From positions 62,001-126,000 of the forward strand of contig VCCI02000001.1 of the NCBI GenBank assembly GCA_005938025.2: a stretch of DNA of 64,000 nt, in the 5' to 3' direction. Below the pieces are notes generated by a model, which saw only the letters and a list, made by a program, of their open reading frames with translations, was not told the DNA's origin and searched no databases. Every line of letters starts with the position of its first letter. Position 1 is the stretch's first letter. This document shows positions 26,849 to 36,216 of this stretch, in pieces. The position numbers and the translations under genes were made by a program. Source of the DNA: Inquilinus sp. KBS0705. Its GTDB lineage: Bacteria > Bacteroidota > Bacteroidia > Sphingobacteriales > Sphingobacteriaceae.

Positions 26849-28399
26849 ATGAGCATAAAAACGGCATTATTAATTGGTGTTACATTTTTAGCTATAGCTT
26901 CATGCAAGCAAGCGAAAAAGGCTGATTCCTCAGCTACAACCGAAACAGATTCTACTTCATATAACGAGCCATACCGCCTGCAGGCCCACTGGTCGCCAAA
27001 AGCCAAATGGACAAACGACCCTAACGGGATGGTGTATTATAAAGGCACCTATCATTTGTTTTACCAGCATTTCCCCGACTCGACCGTTTGGGGGCCAATG
27101 CACTGGGGCCACGCCACTAGTACGGACCTTGTACACTGGAAACAGCAGCCAATAGCCCTATACCCGGATAGTTTAGGCTATATATTTAGCGGAAGCGTGG
27201 TGGTGGATGAAAAGAACACATCTGGTTTTGGCAAGGATGGCAAGGTGCCGCTGGTGGCTATATTTACCCACCACGACCCTAAAGGCGAAAAGGCAGGTAC
27301 ATCGGTATTCCAAAACCAAAGCCTGGCCTATAGCCTTGATGAAGGCCAAACCTGGACGAAGTATGCCGCTAACCCGGTACTTAAAAACCCCGGCATTAAA
27401 GATTTTAGGGACCCCAAGGTATTTTGGTACGCCCCGCAAAACAAATGGGTGATGAACCTGGCCACTAAAGACCGTATCACCTTTTACTCGTCGGCCGATT
27501 TAAAGAGCTGGACGAAGGAAAGCGAGTTTGGCGAAAAACTGGGTGCACATGGCGGTGTATGGGAATGCCCGGATATGTTCCCGCTTAAATTAAATGGCAA
27601 GGAGTATTGGGTATTGCTGGTGAGCATAAACCCCGGCGGTACCAACGGCGGCTCGGCAACCCAATATTTTGTGGGCGAATTTGACGGCCACGCATTTACA
27701 CCTGCCGATACCCAAACCAAGTGGATAGATTACGGCCCCGACGATTATGCTGGCGTAACCTGGGGCAACACCGGCGACCGCAAGATATTTTTAGGCTGGA
27801 TGGGTAACTGGCTTTATGCCAACCAGGTGCCTACCGTAAAATGGCGCAACGCCATGACCATTCCGCGCGAGCTATCGTTAAAACAGGTTGGTAACACCGT
27901 ATACCTGGCATCGGCACCGGTACAGGAACTGGATGATATAGTGAACGCCAACAACAGCATCGACGACAAGATATTAGCTAAAGACTATGACCTGTTCAGG
28001 ATAATTGGGAAATCGTATAAGCAATACGACGTTAAATTTAACCTGGACGAGGTGAAAGATTATACTATTAGCTTATTAAATAGTACCGGCGATACTTTAA
28101 TTGTGGGCTACAACAAAAAATCAAACCATTATTATGTCGACCGTACAAAATCGGGCTTAAGCGATTTTAGTAAGGACTTTGCAACGGTAGCTAAAGCGCC
28201 ACGCATCGCAACAACGCCCTCTTCTGCTGTGGAGGTATTGGTCGATGCATCATCTATTGAGGTATTTGCCGATGGAGGGTTAACCAACTTTACCGCCGTG
28301 TTTTTCCCTAAAAAGCCCTATACAAATATCAGGATAGCAGCACCCGGGACGGGAATTAAGGATGTAGAGTTAAGATCTTTAAAATCTATCTGGAAGTAA
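26849..28399 (+). CDS. Glycoside hydrolase family 32 lipoprotein (levanase/invertase-like)
   Basis: A 516-residue secreted lipoprotein. ATG 26849 is chosen because it begins a proper signal peptide, MSIKTALLIGVTFLAIASC, with Cys at the lipobox; an upstream TTG at 26798 gives no sensible leader. The five-blade propeller shows the nucleophile in WTNDPNGMVYY, the transition-state stabiliser in DFRDPKVFWY and the acid/base in WECPDMFPL; the C-terminal beta-sandwich has VEVLVDASSIEVFADGG. GH32 enzymes cleave fructosyl bonds in sucrose, levan or inulin. No SusC/SusD pair or fructokinase is adjacent, so the exact substrate is open. Confidence 0.92.
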   Translation: MSIKTALLIGVTFLAIASCKQAKKADSSATTETDSTSYNEPYRLQAHWSPKAKWTNDPNGMVYYKGTYHLFYQHFPDSTVWGPMHWGHATSTDLVHWKQQPIALYPDSLGYIFSGSVVVDEKNTSGFGKDGKVPLVAIFTHHDPKGEKAGTSVFQNQSLAYSLDEGQTWTKYAANPVLKNPGIKDFRDPKVFWYAPQNKWVMNLATKDRITFYSSADLKSWTKESEFGEKLGAHGGVWECPDMFPLKLNGKEYWVLLVSINPGGTNGGSATQYFVGEFDGHAFTPADTQTKWIDYGPDDYAGVTWGNTGDRKIFLGWMGNWLYANQVPTVKWRNAMTIPRELSLKQVGNTVYLASAPVQELDDIVNANNSIDDKILAKDYDLFRIIGKSYKQYDVKFNLDEVKDYTISLLNSTGDTLIVGYNKKSNHYYVDRTKSGLSDFSKDFATVAKAPRIATTPSSAVEVLVDASSIEVFADGGLTNFTAVFFPKKPYTNIRIAAPGTGIKDVELRSLKSIWK

Positions 28400-28406
28400 G
28401 CAAAGC

Positions 28407-29231
28407 TTACTCCAGCACTACTGTTTTATTTTTAAACACAAATACGCGGTCGTCAAAAACCAGTTTAAGAGCTTTTGCTAATACCGCGGTTTCTATTTCT
28501 TTGCCGGCTTTTACCATATCGGCCACGGTAAGTGAGTGGTTGGCGGGTATTATTTGCTGCGCGATGATAGGGCCTTCGTCTAACTCATCGGTAACGTAGT
28601 GGGCTGTTGCACCTATTAGTTTTACACCCCGTTCGTAAGCCTGGCGGTAAGGGCTTGCACCTGCAAATGCCGGTAAAAACGAGTGGTGTATGTTGATGAT
28701 CTGCATAGGGTAGCGGCTCACAAAATTGTGCGATAGTATGCGCATAAATTTGGCCAGCACCAAATAATCATAACTGTACTTGTCGGTAATAGTAATTATC
28801 TTTTCCTCGAAAGCGGCATTATCACCGGTAGATTCCACCAAGTAAAAAGGTATATTAAAACGCTCGCATATGTTTTGCAGGGTGTTATGGTTGCCAATAA
28901 CGCATTGCACCTGCGCGCCAAGGGTGTTAAAGTAATTACGCACCAATATATCGGCAAGGCAGTGGTACTCTTTGGTAACCAGCACAATAACCTTTTTTTG
29001 TGGTAAGGGGTTAATTTTAACTGTCGCCCCCTCAGGCAGCAGGTTTTTCAGGTCGCTTTCCAGTTCGTTGGCGCCGTCGGCTTTGTCTACTTCCAGGCGC
29101 ATAAAAAATATGTTTTCGGTATTGTCTACATGCTCGTGCATGCTAACAATATTAAATTGCTTTTGGGCAAGCAGGCCCGATATGGCAGCTACAAGTCCTA
29201 CACGGTCAGCACATTGTATAACAATTATCAT
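28407..29231 (-). CDS. purU: Formyltetrahydrofolate deformylase
   Basis: A 274-residue enzyme that hydrolyses 10-formyl-THF to formate and THF. Residues 1-80 form an ACT domain (IIVIQCADRVGLVAAISGLL), and about 85-270 the formyltransferase fold with the catalytic trio: Asn and His in INIHHSFLPAF and Asp in DELDEGPIIAQQI. The length is normal. It is convergent with the GH32 gene (7 bases between stops) and divergent from mraZ. Confidence 0.93.
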   Translation of the reverse strand: MIIVIQCADRVGLVAAISGLLAQKQFNIVSMHEHVDNTENIFFMRLEVDKADGANELESDLKNLLPEGATVKINPLPQKKVIVLVTKEYHCLADILVRNYFNTLGAQVQCVIGNHNTLQNICERFNIPFYLVESTGDNAAFEEKIITITDKYSYDYLVLAKFMRILSHNFVSRYPMQIINIHHSFLPAFAGASPYRQAYERGVKLIGATAHYVTDELDEGPIIAQQIIPANHSLTVADMVKAGKEIETAVLAKALKLVFDDRVFVFKNKTVVLE

Positions 29232-29256
29232 TTATCGTTTAAAGTAATAAGGTTTC

Positions 29257-29292
29257 CAAAGCTATAATTTAAGTAAAATATAAAACACAAAA
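29257..29292 (-). promoter_or_regulatory. Promoter of purU (TTG, 23-base spacer, TAGCTTTG)
   Basis: On the minus strand TAGCTTTG (29257-29264) fits TAnnTTTG and lies 25 bases before the purU ATG. TTTTG at 29288-29292 is a possible -33 box with a 23-base spacer, at the long end of the accepted range. Confidence 0.5.
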
Positions 29293-29320
29293 CACCACAA
29301 AAAATGTTGAAAACTTTTAA

Positions 29321-29350
29321 GTGGTAAAAAGTGGTAAAAAGTGGTAAAAG
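29321..29350 (+). promoter_or_regulatory. MraZ operator: three GTGGTAAAAA direct repeats
   Basis: GTGGTAAAAA occurs three times at 29321, 29331 and 29341 (last base of the third is G), a 10-base period. MraZ is known to bind several GTGG/TGGG-type half sites separated by 5 bases upstream of its own gene. The first codon of mraZ is at 29391, so the operator lies where RNA polymerase should bind. Confidence 0.88.
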
Positions 29351-29390
29351 TAATATACTTTTACGTTACAAAAATTGTTGACCAATAAGA

Positions 29391-29855
29391 ATGTCCTATT
29401 TAACCGGAGAATTTGATTGTAAACTGGATGCCAAAGGGCGGATGATGATCCCTGCGGGCCTCAAAAAACAGCTTCCAGAAGCTGAAGGAGAGGGTCTTGT
29501 GATCAATCGTGGCCTTGAGAACTACCTGGTTATTTACACCAAAAAGGAATGGGACAAAAAATTGGACGAACTGAGCAAACTTAACGAATACGACAGAAAG
29601 GCCATCAAGTTTGTGCGTTATTTTACCGGTGGTGCCACTGTTTTACTACCCGATAGTGCCGGTAGGGTTAATTTGCCAAAAAATTTGTTGGATTATGCAG
29701 GCATCAGCGGCGATGTTGTTTTAACCTGCATGTTAAACAAGGTTGAGGTTTGGGATAAAAAGGCCCATCAGCAAATGATAAGCAACGAGCCCGAAAACTT
29801 TGCCGAACTGGCCGAGGAAGTAATGGCGAATAAAGGAAGGGGGCGCGATGAGTAA
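29391..29855 (+). CDS. mraZ: Transcriptional regulator MraZ
   Basis: A 154-residue DNA-binding regulator, first gene of the dcw cluster. Two SpoVT/AbrB-like halves are visible, each with a DxxGR motif: KLDAKGRMMIP at residues 11-21 and PDSAGRVNLP near 88. It represses or tunes its own operon through the GTGGT repeats 41-70 bases upstream. The stop overlaps rsmH by 8 bases. Confidence 0.96.
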   Translation: MSYLTGEFDCKLDAKGRMMIPAGLKKQLPEAEGEGLVINRGLENYLVIYTKKEWDKKLDELSKLNEYDRKAIKFVRYFTGGATVLLPDSAGRVNLPKNLLDYAGISGDVVLTCMLNKVEVWDKKAHQQMISNEPENFAELAEEVMANKGRGRDE

Positions 29856-30750
29856 TTACCATACCCCTGTTATGCTGGCAGAATGTATTGAAGGTTTAAA
29901 TATTAAACCCAACGGTACTTATGTTGACGTAACCTTTGGCGGCGGCGGCCACTCGCGCGCGATAATGAAGCATTTAGGTAAAGATGGCCGTTTATTGGCC
30001 TTTGACCAGGATGCTGATGCCCAGCAAAATGTAATAGAAGATGACAGGTTTACTTTTATAGACCAGAATTTTAGATACCTGAAGAATTTTTGCCGTTTAC
30101 ACGGCGCTGTCCCGGTTGATGGCATATTGGCCGACCTTGGCGTATCATCCTACCAGTTTGACCAGGCCGAGCGCGGTTTTTCTATCCGTTTTGATGCAGA
30201 ACTGGATATGCGCATGAACCAGGCATCAGATCTAAGCGCTAAAGAAGTGGTAAACACCTATAGCGAGGCCGACTTGCACCGAATATTTGGTATGTACGGC
30301 GAAATACAAAATGCAAAATCGCTGGCAAAAACCATTGTAACCGCAAGGCTTAACGGCCCGATAGTTACGGTTGCCGACCTGAAGAACGCCATTGGTAATT
30401 TGATCCCTCGCGGTAAAGAGAATAAATATTTAGCCCAGGTTTTTCAGGCGCTGCGAATTGAGGTGAACCAGGAACTTGAAGCACTTAAAGACTTTTTAAT
30501 ACAATCTGCCGAGGTTTTGGCCGTGGGCGGCAGGTTGGTAGTAATGTCGTACCATTCGCTGGAAGATCGTTTGGTAAAGAATTTTATTGCCAAAGGTAAA
30601 TTTAGCGGCGAGGTAGAGAAAGATCTATACGGAAATAATAATAAACCGCTTGATGCTGTAAGCCGCGGGGCCATAACAGCATCGGCAGATGAGATAGTAA
30701 ATAATAATAGGGCGCGCAGCGCAAAATTAAGGATAGCTGTAAAAAAATGA
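29848..30750 (+). CDS. rsmH: 16S rRNA m4C1402 methyltransferase RsmH
   Basis: A 300-residue SAM-dependent methyltransferase (formerly MraW). YVDVTFGGGGHSRAIM near residue 21 is the SAM loop, ADLGVSSYQFDQAERGFSIR near 95 is the family signature, and MSYHSLEDRLVKNFI near 232 is the conserved C-terminal motif. It modifies the ribosomal P-site base C1402. It overlaps mraZ by 8 bases and the ftsL gene by 4. Confidence 0.97.
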   Translation: MSNYHTPVMLAECIEGLNIKPNGTYVDVTFGGGGHSRAIMKHLGKDGRLLAFDQDADAQQNVIEDDRFTFIDQNFRYLKNFCRLHGAVPVDGILADLGVSSYQFDQAERGFSIRFDAELDMRMNQASDLSAKEVVNTYSEADLHRIFGMYGEIQNAKSLAKTIVTARLNGPIVTVADLKNAIGNLIPRGKENKYLAQVFQALRIEVNQELEALKDFLIQSAEVLAVGGRLVVMSYHSLEDRLVKNFIAKGKFSGEVEKDLYGNNNKPLDAVSRGAITASADEIVNNNRARSAKLRIAVKK

Positions 30751-31157
30751 CCAATCGTTTACGTACAGAAATTCAGGAAGAGGAAGAAAGCGAACAGAAG
30801 TTGATCGTTGAGGAAAAGACCGCAAGAGAAATTCCGGATAACTTTTTAACGCAATTCTTAAAAAACGGAGTGATCACTACCGATGATGCTACCCGTGCTT
30901 TGCCATTTATATTATACATAGCTTTTTTAGGCATGCTGTATATAGGTAACCGCCACCTAAGCGAAAACAACCTGCGCGATATTGATAAGATTGGTAAAGA
31001 GGTAAAAGAACTAAGCTGGGAATATAAAAGCAGCAAAGCCGAACTGGCTTTTAAAAGTACACAAACCGAGGTTGCCAAGCGTGCCGATACCTTAGGTATA
31101 CACGAGCCGCAGGAACCGCCACAAAAAATTACTGTACAGGAGGACATACAGGAATGA
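30747..31157 (+). CDS. ftsL: FtsL-like division protein
   Basis: A 136-residue bitopic protein: an acidic cytoplasmic N-terminus (about 50 residues), one membrane helix near 51-68 (ALPFILYIAFLGMLYIG) and a periplasmic helix with coiled-coil character (LRDIDKIGKEVKELSWEYKS). Identity rests on position between rsmH and the transpeptidase gene and on the topology, since FtsL is poorly conserved. It is expected to join FtsQ and FtsB in activating septal wall synthesis. It overlaps both neighbours by 4 bases. Confidence 0.85.
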   Translation: MTNRLRTEIQEEEESEQKLIVEEKTAREIPDNFLTQFLKNGVITTDDATRALPFILYIAFLGMLYIGNRHLSENNLRDIDKIGKEVKELSWEYKSSKAELAFKSTQTEVAKRADTLGIHEPQEPPQKITVQEDIQE

Positions 31158-33250
31158 ATATAAGAGCCAACATATTGCTAAGGGTTTACCTTGCCTTTGG
31201 GTTGATCCTTTTATTTGCATCGGCTGTGGTGTTTCAGTTATGCAGGGTGCAGTTTTCGCAGGGAAAAAAATGGCAGGCAATGGCCAAAACCTTGTCAACA
31301 CGCTATACAAATGTGGAAGCGGCAAGGGGTAATATTTTTTCTGTTGATGGCAGCTTGCTGGCTACATCGGTACCGGAGTATGAGCTGCGTATGGATATGA
31401 TGGCCGGCGGCATACAGGATGATAAGGTGTTTGACGAGAAGATAGATTCGCTGTCGATGAAAATGTCGCAATTCTTTGGCGATAAATCGGCGCGCGAGTA
31501 TTCGAGGATATTCCGGGAAGCCCGTAAGGATGGTTCGCGCTACCATTTGGTAAAACGTAAGGTAACCTACCGCGAACTAAAAGAGATACGCAAGTTCCCG
31601 ATTTTTGCTATGGGTAAAAATACAGGCGGGTTGATCATCGTCCCTCAAAATAAACGTATCCTTCCGTTCCAATCGCTTGCGGCGCGTACCATTGGCTACA
31701 AAAACGAGAACGTTAAAAATGCAGTAGGCCTTGAAGGTGCTTTTGCCAGCTACATTAGCGGCGAAAGCGGTAAACGTTTAGAGACGCGCATTGCCGGTGG
31801 TGTGTGGATGCCTGTAAATGATGAAGAAGAGATTGAGCCTAAAGAGGGCGCGGATATCATATCAACCATTGATGTAAACTTTCAGGATCTGGCGCAAAAT
31901 GCTTTAGAAAAGCAATTGGTAAAAAGCAATGCCGACCATGGTGCTGTTATATTAATGGAAGTAGCAACCGGCGAGATAAGGGCGGTGGCCAACTTTACCA
32001 AAATGCCCGATGGCTCGTTTAAAGAAAAGTTTAATTACGCCATTGCTGGTAACCAGGACCCGGGGTCGACTTTTAAAGTGGCGTCCTATATGGCCTTGTT
32101 AGAGGATCACAAAGTAGATACCAACACCATGGTAGCCACCGGCGAATATAAGGTGCCTAACAACCCACATGTGATAAAAGATTCGCACGGTAGTATAGGT
32201 GTAGTTACCGTTAAAAGAGCTTTTGAAGAATCGTCTAACGCGGCGGTGGCATCATTGGTGAACAGGTATTACCATGATAACCAGGCGCAGTTTACAGATC
32301 ATTTGTACGATTGGAAACTGAATGAAAAAATGGGCCTGCAAATACCGGGCGAGGCAACGCCGGTAGTTAAAAACCCCAAAAACGCAAGCTGGAATAAAAA
32401 CATAACGCTTCCGCAAATGGCCTATGGTTATGAAATGCAAATGACACCGTTAAAAATGCTGTCGTTTTATAACGCTGTAGCCAACAATGGAAAATACATA
32501 TCGCCAATATTTGTTAGGGAGATAAGAAGATTAGGTAACACAGTAGAGCGTTTTCAAACACATACCATAAACGAGAAAATATGCTCGGACGTCACACTTA
32601 AAAAAATACAGGCTATGCTGGAAGGTGTGGTAAGCGAGGGTACAGGTAAAAACATCATCCGTAACCCGTTATATAAAATAGCAGGTAAAACAGGTACCGC
32701 ACAGGTGGCCGATGGTAACAAAGGTTATAAGGCTAAAAAGCAATACCAGGCATCGTTTTGCGGTTACTTCCCGGCCGATCATCCAAAATACTCATTAATA
32801 GTGGTAATTAACGACCCTAAGAATGGCTATTACGGTGCGCAGGTAGCAGGCCCGGTTTTTCGCGAGATAGCCGACAAGGTTTACTCGAGCGATTTAAATG
32901 TTGAGCGTGCGCCTTTGCATTTAGTGGGTAATACCACTTTGCCAAAATATAAGCAAGGTAATTTAAAGGCGCTTAAGCAGGTGTACACCAACCTGGGTTT
33001 AAAGCCATTGTATGCCTCAAATACGCTTAACGGTATTGATACCAGTAGCGGTATAGCATTTGAGGATAATAAATATAAAGCGGGCACGGTGCCAAATGTA
33101 ACCGGTATGGGCCTAAGCGATGCGCTGTATGCATTAGGCAATGCAGGCTATAAGGTAAGTGTTAAGGGTAGTGGGTCGGTTAAAGTACAGTCTGTAACCG
33201 GTGGCAGCAGCATACCAAAAGGATCAAAAATAACCATAGAACTGCAATGA
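31154..33250 (+). CDS. ftsI: Septal peptidoglycan transpeptidase (FtsI, class B PBP) with PASTA domain
   Basis: A 698-residue penicillin-binding protein. One N-terminal membrane helix (about 8-30), a PBP dimerisation domain, then the transpeptidase domain with SxxK in DPGSTFKVA (Ser about 305), SxN in EESSNAAVAS (about 360) and KTGT in AGKTGTAQ (Lys about 512). A single C-terminal PASTA domain (PNVTGMGLSDALYALGNAGY to the end, about residues 640-698) is present, as in many Bacteroidota FtsI. It cross-links septal peptidoglycan with FtsW. Overlaps ftsL and murE by 4 bases each. Confidence 0.95.
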   Translation: MNIRANILLRVYLAFGLILLFASAVVFQLCRVQFSQGKKWQAMAKTLSTRYTNVEAARGNIFSVDGSLLATSVPEYELRMDMMAGGIQDDKVFDEKIDSLSMKMSQFFGDKSAREYSRIFREARKDGSRYHLVKRKVTYRELKEIRKFPIFAMGKNTGGLIIVPQNKRILPFQSLAARTIGYKNENVKNAVGLEGAFASYISGESGKRLETRIAGGVWMPVNDEEEIEPKEGADIISTIDVNFQDLAQNALEKQLVKSNADHGAVILMEVATGEIRAVANFTKMPDGSFKEKFNYAIAGNQDPGSTFKVASYMALLEDHKVDTNTMVATGEYKVPNNPHVIKDSHGSIGVVTVKRAFEESSNAAVASLVNRYYHDNQAQFTDHLYDWKLNEKMGLQIPGEATPVVKNPKNASWNKNITLPQMAYGYEMQMTPLKMLSFYNAVANNGKYISPIFVREIRRLGNTVERFQTHTINEKICSDVTLKKIQAMLEGVVSEGTGKNIIRNPLYKIAGKTGTAQVADGNKGYKAKKQYQASFCGYFPADHPKYSLIVVINDPKNGYYGAQVAGPVFREIADKVYSSDLNVERAPLHLVGNTTLPKYKQGNLKALKQVYTNLGLKPLYASNTLNGIDTSSGIAFEDNKYKAGTVPNVTGMGLSDALYALGNAGYKVSVKGSGSVKVQSVTGGSSIPKGSKITIELQ

Positions 33251-34707
33251 GATATTTAAGCGATATAGTTGAGGGGGTAGCCTTTACCGAGTTACAGGGA
33301 AGCGCGGATGTAGAAATATCGGCAGTGGTTTTCGATTCGCGTAAAGTAGTACCGGGTTGCTTATTTGTAGCTATAAAAGGTACCGCGGTAGATGGCCACG
33401 ATTATATTGAGAAAGCAGTTGCAGATGGCGCCATCGCCATTATATGCGAGGAGTTACCCGCCCATGTAACCGGCGAGGTTGATTTTTTAATGGTAGCTAA
33501 TTCGGCTAAGGCCCTGGGTACAATAGCCGCTAACTTTTACGAAAACCCGTCTACCAACCTAAAGTTGGTTGGTGTTACAGGTACTAACGGCAAAACCACC
33601 ATAGCAACATTGCTTTATAAGCTGTTTACAGATATGGGCTATAAATGCGGCTTGCTATCAACGGTGGAAAACCAGGTAAACGGAAAGATCATCCCATCAA
33701 CCCATACCACACCCGACCCTGTAGCGCTGAACAAACTATTGAGCGATATGGTTGACGAAGGCTGCGATTACTGCTTTATGGAAGTAAGCTCGCATGCAGT
33801 AGCGCAACACCGTATCGAGGGATTGAAATTTTCGGGAGGGATATTTTCAAACCTAACGCACGATCATTTAGATTATCATAAAACCTTTGATAGTTACCTA
33901 AAAGCTAAAAAGGCATTTTTTGATGGTTTGCCAAAAAGCGCGTTTGCCCTAACCAATACCGACGATAAAAACGGCAACGTAATGCTGCAAAATACAGCGG
34001 CCCACAAAAAATCGTACGGCTTAAAAAGCATGGCCGACTACAAGGCCCGCATTATTGAGAACCAGTTTGGCGGCTTGCTGCTAAATATAGATAGCCAGGA
34101 GGTTTGGTTTAAACTGGTGGGTACATTTAACGCCTACAATTTATTAGCGGTATATGCCGCTGCCATGTTGTTGGAGCAGGATAAAGCCAAAGTATTGGTA
34201 AGCCTGAGCAAATTGACAGGTGCCGAAGGCCGCTTTGAATATTTAGTGGCACCAAATAAAGTAATTGGTATAGTTGATTACGCCCACACACCTGATGCGG
34301 TGCAAAATGTGCTAAGCACCATACACGATATACGCAAAGGCGACGAAAAGGTAATAACCGTAATAGGCTGCGGAGGCGACCGCGATACCACCAAACGCCC
34401 TATTATGGCTAAGGTAGCCAGCGAGTGGAGTGATAAAGTGATACTAACGTCGGATAACCCACGGTCGGAAGATCCGGCGCAGATCATCAGGGATATGGAA
34501 GCGGGAATAGACCCTGCCTTTAAACGCCACACTGTTAGCATAAGCGACAGGCACGAGGCTATAAAAACGGCTTGTATGCTGGCAAAACCAGGCGATATTA
34601 TCCTGCTTGCAGGTAAAGGTCACGAAAAATACCAGGAGATAAATGGCGTAAAAAACCATTTTGACGATATGGAAGAATTAGAGGAACAATTTAAGTTGAT
34701 GGGGTAG
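33247..34707 (+). CDS. murE: UDP-MurNAc-L-Ala-D-Glu:meso-diaminopimelate ligase MurE
   Basis: A 486-residue Mur ligase, adding the third peptide residue in the cytoplasm. The ATP loop GVTGTNGKTTIATLL is near residue 110, the carbamylated-Lys region is in FDSYLKAKKAFFDGLPK, and the amino-acid specificity loop reads DNPRSEDP at about 403-410. DNPR is the mark of meso-diaminopimelate enzymes, so the wall is predicted to be DAP-type; dapA, which supplies that pathway, is also in the window (51978-52856). It is followed by a 131-base gap holding inverted repeats. Confidence 0.96.
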   Translation: MRYLSDIVEGVAFTELQGSADVEISAVVFDSRKVVPGCLFVAIKGTAVDGHDYIEKAVADGAIAIICEELPAHVTGEVDFLMVANSAKALGTIAANFYENPSTNLKLVGVTGTNGKTTIATLLYKLFTDMGYKCGLLSTVENQVNGKIIPSTHTTPDPVALNKLLSDMVDEGCDYCFMEVSSHAVAQHRIEGLKFSGGIFSNLTHDHLDYHKTFDSYLKAKKAFFDGLPKSAFALTNTDDKNGNVMLQNTAAHKKSYGLKSMADYKARIIENQFGGLLLNIDSQEVWFKLVGTFNAYNLLAVYAAAMLLEQDKAKVLVSLSKLTGAEGRFEYLVAPNKVIGIVDYAHTPDAVQNVLSTIHDIRKGDEKVITVIGCGGDRDTTKRPIMAKVASEWSDKVILTSDNPRSEDPAQIIRDMEAGIDPAFKRHTVSISDRHEAIKTACMLAKPGDIILLAGKGHEKYQEINGVKNHFDDMEELEEQFKLMG

Positions 34708-34828
34708 ATGTGCAGATTTTAGATGTGCACATAAATTAATTAAACAAAGGATAATCAAAACATAAATCGCAAATCTGCAAATCAAAGATCGCTGCATCTG
34801 CACATCTGAAATCTGCATATCTGCACAT
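34706..34828. repeat. Inverted ATGTGCAGAT repeats between murE and mraY
   Basis: AGATGTGCAGAT at 34706-34717, overlapping the murE stop, and AGATGTGCAC at 34721-34730 face their inverse ATCTGCACATCT at 34796-34807, with further ATCTGCATAT and CTGCACAT units to 34828. The same words recur at 37547, 52889, 55842 and 62899-63061. Confidence 0.75.
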
Positions 34829-34838
34829 TTAAAGGCCC

Positions 34839-36080
34839 ATGCTATATTACCTGTTTAGCTATTTAAATAAAAATTATAATATCCCGGGACTGGGGGTGTT
34901 TCAGTACATCACGTTCCGTATGGCTATGGCGGTAATAGTTTCGCTGTTGGTTACAACGGTTTATGGCCGCAGGTTAATTGATTATTTGCGCTTTAAACAA
35001 GTTGGCGAAACGGTGCGTAATCTGGGTTTAGAAGGCCAAATGCAAAAATCGGGTACACCAACCATGGGGGGGATTATTATTCTGTTGGGTATACTCATCC
35101 CTACTTTGTTGTTTGCCAAAATTGATAATGTATACATCATCATGATGCTGATAACCACTGTATGGTTAGGGCTTATTGGTTTTTTAGACGATTACATCAA
35201 AGTATTTAAAAAGAACAAAGAAGGTTTAGCCGGGAAGTTTAAAATAACCGGGCAGGTTGGCCTGGCGTTGATAATTGGGTTTATGATGTACTTTAACCCC
35301 TCTATCACTATACGGCAGGAAGTTAAGCTACCGGTTGTGCACGATGTGCCGGTTGATTTCCATATGCGCGGCCAAACACCGGTATACACCCAGGATGTTA
35401 AGTCGACCAAAACCACTATGCCGTTCTATAAAAACAACGAGTTTGATTACAGCAAAGTATTAAAATTTATAGGTAAAGGGTACGAGCAATATGCACTGTT
35501 GGTGTTTATGCTGTTTGTTATCATCATCATAACAGCAGTATCAAACGGTGCCAATATTACCGATGGTATTGATGGCCTTGCTACGGGAACCTCGGCCATA
35601 ATAGGGGTTACGCTGGCTATACTAGCCTATGTATCGGGTAATACGCTCATAGCCGATTACCTGAACATTATGTATATACCTAACTCGGGCGAACTGGTAA
35701 TTTTTGCCGGTGCATTTGTTGGGGCATGTGTAGGCTTTTTATGGTATAACTCGTACCCGGCACAGGTTTTTATGGGCGATACAGGTAGTTTGGCCATAGG
35801 TGGTATAATAGCCGTATTTGCCATATTAATACGTAAGGAACTGTTGATACCGGTACTATGCGGTATTTTCCTGGTCGAGAATATTTCGGTTATGATGCAG
35901 GTGGGTTGGTTTAAGTTCACCAAGCGTAAGTACGGCGAGGGCCGCAGAATATTTTTAATGGCACCCCTGCACCACCACTACCAAAAAAAGGGTTTCCACG
36001 AGTCGAAGATAGTTACCCGGTTTTGGATCATTTGTATTATGCTGGCCATTATAACGGTAATAACATTGAAGCTGAGGTAG
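34839..36080 (+). CDS. mraY: Phospho-MurNAc-pentapeptide transferase MraY
   Basis: A 413-residue membrane enzyme that makes lipid [19 protein letters not shown] near residue 68, [17 protein letters not shown] near 114, [16 protein letters not shown] near 242, [12 protein letters not shown] near 309 and the MraY-specific [14 protein letters not shown] near 377 are all present. It is longer than the E. coli enzyme by an inserted loop of about 50 residues after the fifth helix (near residues 160-210), usual in Bacteroidota. An inverted repeat pair begins 4 bases after its stop and extends into murD. Confidence 0.96.
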   Translation: MLYYLFSYLNKNYNIPGLGVFQYITFRMAMAVIVSLLVTTVYGRRLIDYLRFKQVGETVRNLGLEGQMQKSGTPTMGGIIILLGILIPTLLFAKIDNVYIIMMLITTVWLGLIGFLDDYIKVFKKNKEGLAGKFKITGQVGLALIIGFMMYFNPSITIRQEVKLPVVHDVPVDFHMRGQTPVYTQDVKSTKTTMPFYKNNEFDYSKVLKFIGKGYEQYALLVFMLFVIIIITAVSNGANITDGIDGLATGTSAIIGVTLAILAYVSGNTLIADYLNIMYIPNSGELVIFAGAFVGACVGFLWYNSYPAQVFMGDTGSLAIGGIIAVFAILIRKELLIPVLCGIFLVENISVMMQVGWFKFTKRKYGEGRRIFLMAPLHHHYQKKGFHESKIVTRFWIICIMLAIITVITLKLR

Positions 36081-36084
36081 TAGA

Positions 36085-36216
36085 AGCCCCCGGCCCCCTA
36101 AAGGGGAGCGAATGCTAATAAAGAAATTAGAATAAAATAAGATAGAAGAAAATTGACCATTACAAACACCCATTCCGCTAATAGTAAGTTCCCCCTTCAG
36201 GGGGCGGAGGGGGCTG
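36085..36216. repeat. Inverted repeat pair (AGCCCCC...CCCCTAAAGGGG) spanning the mraY-murD junction
   Basis: The left unit (36085-36107) contains AGCCCCCGGCCCCCTAAAGG; the right unit (36191-36216) contains CCCCCTTCAGGGGGCGGAGG and is its near reverse complement with a 3-base insertion. Each unit carries its own small palindrome. Together they look like a 132-base REPIN-type or miniature element; the right end lies inside the murD reading frame. Confidence 0.8.

Noticed and set aside
29321..29350. Possible short tandem array of CRISPR type
   Set aside because: Units are 10 bases without variable spacers; position before mraZ explains them as an operator.
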